From the NCBI GenBank assembly GCA_032209605.1, contig JASFXZ010000005.1:32166905-32230904 (forward strand): 64,000 nucleotides of DNA, in the 5' to 3' direction. The DNA is from Mactromeris polynyma. Taxonomy: Eukaryota; Mollusca; Bivalvia; Venerida; Mactridae. Position numbers and translations under genes: made by a program. Shown here one piece after another: positions 12,301 through 24,300 of this stretch. The notes beneath the pieces were generated by a model, which saw only the letters and a list, made by a program, of their open reading frames with translations, was not told where the DNA came from and ran no database searches. The first letter of the stretch is position 1. Each line of letters opens with the position of its first letter.

Positions 12301-15300
12301 GCTGTGACCATGGATTGATCATTGAAAACATTACATACGGATCTGTGGGTTCATACAGCGGTCCTGGTGTTTCCACATGGAGAGCTTACTGTTTGTGGAT
12401 CTTCACCGTGTACTCAGATATCAACAATAGATGGACACCATTGAAGGACACGACTATATCATTTATTGTTGAAGACATCGCTGTGGAATGTGAAAGGGTT
12501 TGTACTGTTGTCATGGTTATTATCTGATGAAGTTATAATAAATTCAATGCTATACTAGTCTTGTGAAACTAGACTACCAACATGTAGGATAATCAAAAAG
12601 AATCCGATATTTTGAAAATATTCGAAATGTTTTCATTTCCTTAATATATACAGTAATGCACAATAGAGTTGTGACTTTTATGTATCTTACACTTATTATT
12701 ATAATCATATTGCACAGTTTAATCTTCTTTTAGACTTAACTCCAAAGCAAATGTTGAAAAAAAAAATTACCAGCAATTATAGAGTAACACATTAAAACTT
12801 ATGAGACCTTCTTAAAACGATGAAAGTAAGTTCATTTTAACAATTAAACACTCTGTATTCACTGAAAGCACTTGAAAGATTTCAATATGCATGTTGCTGA
12901 AAGACCTCAACACACCGAGATATCGTTGCCTCATCGAGTCAAGGTCTTAAACATTGGCCGTCAACCCATGTCTATAAGCCTGATTGTCTCTTTCATCTCA
13001 AGGTTTAAGCATATCTCAGTATCCCAGATAGTTTTATAACTTGTTCCTTATGAATCGTTGATTATCGTCATTGCTATGCTTTTATTGTGCTATATGATTA
13101 TATATAGACTAGGGATGTCAACGAATATTCGTTTTTACGTTCGAATATTTGAATGCCAAATCAGTATTCGAAAATTCAATAAAATATATATTTTCAATAT
13201 AAAAGCTGAATGCAAGTGTATTAAATTCCAATGATTGGCATTATCGCATTGAATGACATTTTACGAGTGACAATAATATCTACAGGTGTTAATTGACAGT
13301 AGACGGACAAATGTCCGCATGTGCAATATCAGAAAGGGGCAAATGTCTGCCTATGCAATATCAGAAAGGGGCAAATGTCCGCATGTGCAATATCAGAATG
13401 GGGCAAATGTCCGCATGTGCAAATTTTAGCATTGGAGCAAATGTCCTAGGGGCTAATGTCCTACATTCTAATTGACATGACATGTTGTATATTTGAGGGC
13501 AAGAGATATAACACTCTGATGATGACACTTAGGCCCTGAAATTATAAGGGTTTTTACAACTTGAATGATCAGTTTAAAACACAAAATTGATAAGCATAAA
13601 GTTAAACTTCGGATTTCAATGTATTATTATTAAATAAGAAGGTCGAATGTTCGAACATTCGAATATTCAGTTAACCTTCCGAACGAATATTCGAATGTTC
13701 GAACATTCGACCTTCTTATTTAATAATAATACATTTGAAATCCAAAATGTCCATGCGTTTACATCCCTGATAAAGACATATATAATCATTGATATCATAT
13801 ATTATAATCATTAAGTGTGATTAAGAATGTCGTTATGTATTACAGGACCATGTGTACATTTATGATGGAATACCAAAGTTCATTGACAGTGAAGGGGACG
13901 GTGTACTACTCGGTGCCTTCTGTGGTTTCTATTCTAAAGAGTTCCATCAAGTGGTTGCTAAATCTGGCATTATTACTGTATACTTCGATGCTGATATCAG
14001 TGGAGATTGTACGTATTATACAATAAGCCAATATTAATAGCGACTTTGCTGTTTCCCTATATCTAACAGTAAAATATGCTGCGATTCAAAAAATTATTTT
14101 GACCTCGACATGATTTTTTTGGGTCTTCATCTAGAGAAATATATACTTGGTACATTTAAAAACGCACAGTTTTAGACATGAAAAGTGTCATTTTATTGCA
14201 TTTTGAAACTTATTATATTTGTAAATACCCCATGTTTGCAATGCAATATATCATTTGTTGCATAAATTTGAAATAATACAATGTACAGTTCTTTTCTAGT
14301 ATTCCTATGTAAGTCCACAAAACTTGAGAAAATCTTTTTTGTGAGTTTTTAAATGTACCGAGTATAGTTAAAGAATCACTCGGAAATTTAGATTTAAAAA
14401 ATTATTAGTGTTGGGAGACAGCAAGCAAGAAGTAAATGTGGCCTTATGTGTATTTTCAGCTATTCATAGTAAATTAACAAAAAAAAACCATTTGTGATCC
14501 ATTTGCAGATTTTCCTTACTCAATACCATGAAGGCAATCTGTAAGAATTGAAATAGTTTTACGTATGTAGGTGTTTTTTTACGAATAGGATGTCACTCTA
14601 TAGAATGTCCGAAGCTATGTCACTCAAGGCAAAAACAGTGCTTATGCATATATTGAACTCTTTTAGTAAATTGTCTTGTATGAAACTTTTTTCAAGGTGT
14701 TGGATGCAAAAGTTTGTTCAATACTATTATATGATTCTGAATTATGGGGTTTACTGAATAGTCATAAGAATGTACAAGTTTATGCATGTAAACGTTTTTT
14801 GGAACCTTAAAGGTAAGAAATTTATGGAAGAGCAAATTTGGAAAAAAAAATTCTACTAGTTTTGGTGGTTTCTACTTCTTTGATGTATTAATGTACTAGA
14901 CACATGAACATTAATTTGATCTTAGATTATTTGATTACTGTAGATACGGCTACACACGGTTTCAATGGAAGCTACTATGTGAACAGTTGTCCTGAGGTTT
15001 GTGATGAGAGCAAGAATCAGTTCTGTAACCGTACAAAGTGTGATTGTTTAGATGGTTATAGTGGATATCCTGATTGTCATAAACATGAATGTGAACCTGG
15101 ATGTATCTATCAGAAGGTAGGCATATATGTATTCAATTAAGGATGTATCTATCAGAAGGTAGGTATATATGTATTCAATTAAGGATGTATCTATCAGAAG
15201 GTAGGTATACAAAATGTATATGTATTCAATTAAGGATGTATCTATCAGAAGGTAGGTATATATGTATTCAATTAAGGATGTATCTATCAGAAGGTAGGTA

Positions 15301-18300
15301 TATATGTATTCAATCAAGGATGTATCTATCAGAAGGTAGGTATATATGTATTCAATTAAGGATGTATCTATCAGAAGGTAGGTATATATGTATTCAATTA
15401 AGGATGTATCTATCAGAGGGTAGGTATATATGTATTCAATTAAGGATGTATCTATCAGAAGGTAGGTATATATGTATTCAATTAAGGATGTATCTATCAG
15501 AAGGTAGGCATATATGTATTCAATCAAGGATGTATCTATCAGAGGGTAGGTATATATGTATTCAATTAAGGATGTATCTATCAGAAGGTAGGCATATATG
15601 TATTCAATTAAGGATGTATCTATCAGAAGGTAGGCATATATGTATTCAATTAAGGATGTATCTATCAGAAGGTAGGCATATATGTATTCAATTAAGGATG
15701 TATCTATCAGAAGGTAGGTATATATGTATTCAATTAAGGATGTATCTATCAGAAGGTAGGCATATATGTATTCAATTAAGGATGACCCTACATTGTAAGC
15801 CTGTATGATTTTGTATGTTGGCCAATTTATTTAAGCTGGGTTTAGATATTGTATAAATCACTATATACTGATGTCTTATGAGATAGTTGGGTCTTGACTC
15901 TTGACACTTGGGGTTGAGTGTCTGGTGTCGTAGCCACTATACTATGGCTCTTCTGTTCAATCCCCTACATAGAATGCCTGACTGCCATTCCTTAGGTCAT
16001 AAATTTGAAACCCGAGCAAGGTGTCTGTTCTTGAGACGTTCTTGAGACGTTATGGTTCCTCAAATACTTCAATGTCACTGATTATTTTGTATTGATAATG
16101 TATCCATTTATGGTTTCAGGAGAATTCTTCCTGCATGTGTGAGAGTGCTTGGGGCAGAAGTTTGTACAAGATTACCGTCTACCCCTGGGATTCTGTAATA
16201 CCAACAGATTTCCCCGACGATGGACCAGTGAGTCGCTATGGTCACACGCTGATTTACTGTGATGAAAATTTGATGTACTTATTTGGAGGGCGATCTTTGG
16301 AACGTGGACTTCTCAATGACATCTGGCAGTTTAGTTTTACATCTGGTACTTGGACCCTGATTAATCCTATGACAAATGACAAGCCTAGTCCAAGGTAAGA
16401 CAATACAGGAGTCTATTTTTTTTTTTTACGTTTAAGGTTTTGAGTGCTCACACAATCATTCATTCATTTGAGTTTGATATTTCTTTGTATCTTTTTATGA
16501 CAGTGTTATGTACTGAAGTCTATCAAATATAAATCAGATATGAGATCAAACGGTAAGATCATGACTAATTTACAGAGTTGTTAACAATCGGACCTCTTTC
16601 TTTCGACAACCATTTATCGGAATACTTGGTATCATCGAAAATAATTTTCAGATCCTGATGTATCTTCTTATGCAAGTCGAATAGAAATGGCCTATTTTTT
16701 ATTCAAAATAAAATTTCGAACCCAATGAATACGAATGAACAAGTTTTTACTGTACATTGTAACTATTATTGGTATGGTAATTGATAATAAGGTTTAATCA
16801 CTTGTATGTTTGTGTTTGTAGATATTTTCACTCCGGGGAGTGTGTACCGAATAGAAAAGTATTATATATATTTGGTGGTTTGGTTGCATCACACAACAAA
16901 CATAGATCAAGTGGAGAAATGTGGAAATTTGCTATTGATGCTAAAAAATGGACAGGACCATTGGTATGACTAATTTATGTGTCTATTAACCGAACTGCTT
17001 GTATATCAAGTAAACATAATTTGTTACCAATTTTTATTTCATCCTGATAGGATATTTGTTGGAGATCTACTGGCTATATTGAGGACTGAATGCCAAACTG
17101 TTCTAAGAACATATAAATAAAGAACACGCTGGGACAGTTTTGCATTCAGCCCTCGATATGTGGGAGGTTAAGGGCTCCTGAATCGACTAGCTCCATGTCC
17201 TGACAAGTCTAATGCCGATTTGGACTGCCAACAGTTCAGTTGAAATTAGTCCCGGACAAGTCTGGTTTTAAAGCTAATTAACATCAGACAACTGACAAAG
17301 AAACAACAGTAGTTGATGCAAACATGGTGTAGGTTCTACATGGACCGATATTCTTGACAACTAGCCTCCATTAACGGACACGTCAAATTTTACATTTCCA
17401 CCAGTCCAGGACAAGTGCCTTGGGAAACAATTCTAGAACTCTGAGGTTATAACTGTTTGGTTGAATAATGCATCATCAGTAACATTTACTTTGTGTTCTT
17501 ATGGCACTAGTAGATGTATGAAGATTGAAACTTTGAAAGGAACATGCTGTAGCCATGGAATGACTTCCTACACATCTACTACTGAAATTTTCGCGAGTTA
17601 AAAGTTGTTGAAAGGCAAATGTTTCAGAGTTAGCCAGGACTAATATTCACAAATCGGGTATAATTTTAAGACTTTGGAAACTGTTGAATTAAGATTTTTA
17701 CTTGGTAATTAAGATGCAGAATTTCTTCAATTTGCACAATTCGCGAAATTTAGTCCTGTAAACTTTTTGATTTTACAATACATGCTTTTCAGCAGCTTTT
17801 ACATTGAAAATTTGTTCATTATGTACAATGATCTCTGTAAATTTGCTTCATTTCAAACATATATACTTTTCAATGAAATGATTACAGGGACCTAACTGGG
17901 TGAAGCCAGTAGCAGGTCATACAATGACCAGAGTGGAAAAGACCAAGTTGGTTATCATTGGTGGTTTCTCAACATCTGGATACTTCAATGATAACATCTA
18001 TATATACGATGCTAATCAATATCTTAATGATTGGAAAAAACAGAAAGTTGGAAATTTATCAGGTCCAGCTGGAGCTAAACTGTCAGGTAAGAATACTGAT
18101 TGTTTGCTTCAAAGGGAAGTAATTTGTCCCGAATTCTCAACTGAGTAAAGATGGTTTCAGTATTTGGAATTTAGGTAAAGATTAATCTTTATAAGGCAAG
18201 TACAGGCTGTCAAGTGGGCGCAACTTTTCCCTACTTTTTTTACTTGCTCCCTCCTTTTTCTTGAAACATCCCTACTAACCCTACTTTTTTTCATATCACC

Positions 18301-21300
18301 GGCATGAAGCACAGAGGTCTTATCATGGAGAATGTACAGTGCAGTGATTTTTTACCATTTTTGATATTCCAAAGATAAGGAATCTTCTCTACTATCCCTA
18401 CATTTTAGGGAACAAAATCTTTACTTTTGCCCTACTTTTTAAAAAAGAAGCCCTACTTTCTGAAAAGCAGTGAGTTGACAGCCTGCAAGTAGAAGAATGA
18501 GATAAAATTCATAAATTAATTGACACATGTACTCATTGAAGCAGAATGTTACTTGTTGTTTGTATTTTTGGCAGGTGCAAATAGTCTTCAGTTTATGACT
18601 GTATTTAATTCATTGAGTTCATATGCCTGGCCCTGAATGTGTATGTAACACTTCCAGATTGGTAGACATGTGATCTACGGACTCAGGTAACTGGAGGGGC
18701 TGACACAGAGAGAGCTAACCCGAGGGGCCAAGATATATCGAGCTAACTGGTGGGGCAGAAACAAATCTCAATTGAGACCATTAATGCAAACCTTGTCTAA
18801 GTCTTATTTGTCTAAGAATAGATAAATACACGTAGATGGAAACATATACAGTAGACATTGTATTACCAAGGGACGGCCAAAAAGTAGTCGCTTAATGAAG
18901 AGGTCTCTTAATAGATATCAACAAATTTAACGAAAGTTAAAGTACAAATGAATGTCGTACTGAACAATCAAAACGTATAAATACCATCCTCTTTCCATTC
19001 ATATGTATCTATGGTGTGAAACAAAGCTCGTAAATTTAAACCACTCTCTCAGCTCACTAGGCAATAGAACACTGGACAAGTGCCTAATTCTTAAATTCCA
19101 CGCAAGTTATCCAATATGACAAGCTTCATATACGTTGAATAGTGTAGTGGCCTCGTGTTTAAAATTCAAGAATGTTCTTATCACACGCGCGAAATTTTCT
19201 AACTAACGCAAAAGTAAAAGGCGAAACACAGACACACACACATTTACACGGGTACATAATAATTTTCAGTCTATAAATAAATAACTGTACAGTGTACTCA
19301 TCACTGTAACACGAATCTGCGCATGGTGTGACGTCATGAACTCAGTGACGAAGTTTTGACAGCTATATTAACTGGAATAATTCTAAAACTTTATTCCACG
19401 TGCGTATTAAGACAGGCTGGTAGTAATAAACGGTTTTTTCATAAGGCAATGATTTTACGGGGTCTTTAAAATGGATTACATATTAAACAAAGTGAGAGTT
19501 TACACATTTAAACCCAGAGTTAAATTATGCTATGTGTTTTTGTCTGACATTTTTATTCTCTCAGTGAATATAAGAAGTTTGTCTTTCAAGTATAAAAGAT
19601 AAAAGCGGGCGAGACGGTACACAAATTACATCTCGCATATTTCTTCTCGGGACATCGTAATGTAAAAACTCGGTGACATCAAGCAACGTAAGTCGCTTAG
19701 CAACGACGTTACATGAACTTGGTTCTTGTAGAAATTATGAGCGTTTATGCTGTGTAATCCATTTACATTCGAGACTCACGCTTAAACGGACACATATATG
19801 ACACGATTTTTACATGACGTTTTATAACTGTGTCGCCGAGTAACTACCTGGTCGCATTTATCACGCCTAATTGTTTATTCAATTGTTTAAAGGACAATGC
19901 GCGAATGCAGTTGTGAATAAGGTGTGAAATGCACAATGGGATTAAGTGCATGCGGTCGTTTAATGGATCATTTAACTATCTTTTTTACCTGTCGGGACTG
20001 GTTTAATGCGGTCGCTTATCGCGTTATAGAAAAGTTGTTTAATAGATACAATCTATATAGTAAAAACGCTCGGGCGGGAATTTAAGTGGTCGTTTAATAG
20101 AAAAGTCGCTTATTACAGGTGGTCGCTCGAGCAATGTCTACTGTAATTGTATTGATTAATTGCTTTTTTGCAATAAACTACATAGTACGGGTAATAAGAT
20201 TATTGTTGTGTTTTCAGCTATATACGGCCATACAGCTGTTTACCATGAGTTATATGAAACAATCTACATTTTTGGTGGTCACGTTTACACTGATGAAATA
20301 CTGAGTGTTTCAGATCGAGTGTATACCTACTCGGTGAGGGATAAATCTTTCAATGTGCTGCCTCCTGCTAAAATGAGCATGGTAAGTTTTATTACAGTCA
20401 ATAACATGCAGTTCTGAAGTTTCCATAACCCCACCCACTTATGATACAGGCAGATTGCTTTCCTTTCAATTATTACTTTATTATATATCGACACACAGAA
20501 AATAGCGTTTACATATAACCGGTTGGTGCTAGTTAACTACCCGGAAGTAGCAGGTGCGCGTTGTGCCCGTGTTCTTATCTCCTTATTGAGCTTTCAAAGG
20601 CAGTTAAATCTTGTTATCGAAAAGGGCTATAGTTATTTATTCATTTTCAGGTTGAACCCAGATATTTCCATGCGGCTGTCAAGTTGAGGGACCTTATGAT
20701 TGTAATTGGTGGGCTTACCGCAAACAAGAATACTAGTACAGATGTTCTTATATATAAATTTAAGTGCAATTACTGGCTTGCCTTGGATCTATCAGGTATG
20801 GGTTTTATGTATTGTAAGAATTTAATCATGCTGTCTAGTTATTGAGGCGCTTTAGTATCTCATTGCTATCATTGTCAACCGGATGGTCTACTTGAAGTAC
20901 CGCCATATTCATCGTCTCAAATAATACATGTAAAGTCCTGTGATTTTATTATAGATTTGATGAGCATAAATGGCTGATTTGTCAGGGATATATCAATTTT
21001 GGAAAGGCGACAGTCGTGATATAAACAGCTTTTCTTGATTACATTGTATTTTAATAAGTCTTAGGGACTTGAAGATGGGATCATTCATTTTCAGGATTCT
21101 TTAGAAGTTTTAAGCTATTATGATTTTTCAATCAAAATAAAATTCTTACTTATACAGAAACTAGGTGACTTCCTATATACCGGATGTTAAATATCCTGGG
21201 AACAAATATGTTATATCATTTTTGCTCTTCTTGGATTATTAAGATATAAAAACACAATTTGTTGGTAGTATTTTTGGGTGTTGACCCTTTGACCCCTGGA

Positions 21301-24300
21301 ATTACCATAAAAAACACATGTTGACAGGAAGGATATTGTTGAAGGGTCAATTCTTCTCTAAAATATAGGTATTTTGGCTATAAATTGGAAAATTCCAGTC
21401 AAAATTATCAAAATTATGTTTATTTCGTCTTGAATCCATTTAAAGAAGTCAGTATGATATTTTCTAGGTAATCCTCTGGGTAAAGCCCTCTCATCATTGG
21501 TTGCTGCTGATGTTGTTGTCCATAACAACAGTACATATATCCACGGAGGGCTGAGTCGAATCACTACTGGTGCCATGTATCAGTTACAGATACCTGAAGA
21601 TATATGTTCGATACACAACTCGTCATCTGATTGTGAAATGCAGCCAGGATGTTATAACCAGGAAATACGACACATGGGAAACACTGGTTCTAGTACAACT
21701 AATTGCAGTACATATCCATCGCTGTAAGATTTCTTGATACTTATTACTTATGTGTGTTAGTGTTATTAAGTATTCAGGTATTTACTGCTGTCAATTGACT
21801 TCAGTGATGTGACTAATTTTGCAATATGTATTGAATGGTTTTGGAGTCAAAGGTTTGTAACTGATCAACTCAAATGAAAGATGGAGATTGGAGAACTTTA
21901 AGACTTGTGTATTTTTTCTTATATGGAATATTTTTACTTGTACTTGAACGTTTGTATGATGCCTCCAAATATTTATGTCTACAGTAAAACCTCACTTTAA
22001 GACCACCTCAATAATAAGACCACCTCGAAATTAAGAACACAATTTTCAAGTCCTTTTTCACTCTTTTTCTCTTCGTTTAACCTCGATATTAAGACCACCT
22101 CAATAAGAAGACCAGTTTTGAAGGGAGGTCTTATTATTGAGGTTTTACTGTATTGAAAAACACATGTTAGGTACTGTAAATGCTTGACTAGGTCACTAAG
22201 TCAACATAAGGCCAGTATGTGTGTGTGTTAAACGATTTCTGTGATGGCTCTAGATTTTTACAGACAAATCACAGGAGGTTTATCGAGGTATACTTCTATA
22301 CGGATAGTCAGATTGAGTTTGTTGTCTCCACAGTGACCTGACAAGTAATAAGTATTTTTATATTGTGTGATTTGTTTAGCTCATCATGGATTAATGACAC
22401 ATATCAGCCATTATTCTAGTTGAGATTTGAGAACATGACATACGATCTACAGAGTAGATGTCACAACCCTTTATCATGTTAGAATGTTTATTTGTTTCTG
22501 TAGGTATTTATGTGATGGGAATAGGAGTCGGCACATTAAATGTGAGGAGATTACAAACTGCTCCGAGTGTGTTGCAACATATCCACAGTTTGAAAATGCT
22601 GAACCGGTAAGATGTGTTGTTTTATATAATTTGTTCATTTAAAAGTTAAAGGTACATAGTCGTATTTTGTAGACAAAATATGCTTAGTCATAAATTGAGA
22701 AAATCGGTTGTTACAAATGTACTCTACAACACTGCATTGTCATTTTTCTTACATATTTCCCAAAAACACAAATACAAGTGTCTGATACTGGTAGGAAATA
22801 CCAGTATCAAACTCTTGTTTTGCAGTTCTAGGACATTTTAAAGAAAAGTTATAATACAGTGTGTTAGGCTACAACTGTTTGAAGGCATTTTCTCAAAATT
22901 ATAACTCGGCATAGTTTGATAGAAAAAAATGACTATCCACCTTTAATGCGAATTAAATCCTGTACACAAACTTGGAATGTAGCATACTTGTATTGTGTCT
23001 TGACTCAGTAATTGATGTGACTATTATGTATAAGTTTAAAGATATGTCTTTGTTTAGTTAAATTTATTTTGGAGTGTGTTCAGAATAATAAATGAATTAA
23101 ATTTATTAATCGAATTAAATAAATTTAGTGTAGATATTAACTTAATTACTTGAGTTGCTTGTATGATGATGTAATTGTCGAAAAAGTCAATTTTAATGGT
23201 TTACTGTCACATTTTAATCACAATAAAATAAAATTCTATTCTGTTTAGGCTTTTGGTATGTTTACTAAGGGCCTTAAAATGCAGTTTTCAGTGTCTTGAC
23301 TTCTGCAAATATAGACGAACCAGGGCTCTATAAATTTTCTTTAAATACACTTGTCCTGGACTAGTGTACATGTTAAATTTAACTTGTCCGATATGGGGGG
23401 CTAGTTGTCCAAGCATTGAATAGGGTATGTACATGACAGACTTGTCCTGGACTCAGTCCAACTCAACTGTTGGAAGCCCGAATCAGCAATTAGACTTGTC
23501 CAGGACGTCGCGGGCTAGTAGATTTCTAGAGCCTTGAGAACATGTTTGGAACAATAATTTTCTGGATTGTAAACACTGAAGACACTTTCGTTTGTGTCAT
23601 TTCAGTTTTGTTCATGGTGTGGGAACTGTCCAATCGGGAAGTGTGTACCTCAGGGTTCCTACTGTGAGTATCATCATAAATGTGAAGTCCTTCCTGCTAC
23701 CAACATGACATCTCGTACTCTCAGTCCCGTGTCATTGTGTCCCGGATCATCGTGCGAAGCTTCTACTTGTGATTCATGTAAAGAGAGAGGTTGCTTATGG
23801 ACACGGAATGTGAAACGAGTGCCTTCCGACGAAGGTATCAATCGCTTGTCGATTATTGTACATTTGATATCTGTATTTACCCATAAGTTATGGTCTACTG
23901 GATAGGACTGCTGGTTCCCTGTATAAAAGTAAAAGTAAAGTGCCCTACTTAAAGGGCCAGCCATTTCTGACTTATGAGACACCTGCTTTCTGAGCACATT
24001 TACTTCCCGATTCCTATCCTTTACTGCCAGGCACCAGGCAGGTAGGTGCATGGTAACCAATATTTAACCAGCTGGCAGCTCACCAACCGGCCATATCAGA
24101 ACGGACCCCTACCGGGATTTGATCCTTCGACCTCTCAAGGCGGATGCTTTAACCACTCACTTATATCAAAGCTCTAATTGCTATCTTCTGACTTTGGGAT
24201 GGGATTTCTTCCTATATATGTTAATCTAAACAAGGGATCTTGTCAGACTTATATTTCTGTACATTATTTAAGTGCTGGTTGAAGTTTATGCCAATTATCA

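Larger units (their letters stand above)
13110..13769. mobile_element. hAT-type MITE with internal long hairpin
   Basis: 660 bp with termini tagggatgtcaac and gtttacatccctg (inverted, one mismatch plus end base). It is flanked by atatagac (13102-13109) and ataaagac (13770-13777), an 8-bp target duplication with one mismatch, as in hAT elements. The interior holds a 32-bp tandem repeat (13308-13447) and a hairpin (13611-13743). A related body lies at 37735-37900. Confidence 0.88.

Noticed and set aside
15048..15808. 235-codon + strand ORF and 159-codon - strand ORF of 14-residue repeats
   Set aside because: They come from the 42-bp repeat (42 is a multiple of 3) in frames other than the gene's frame; no start context or homology.
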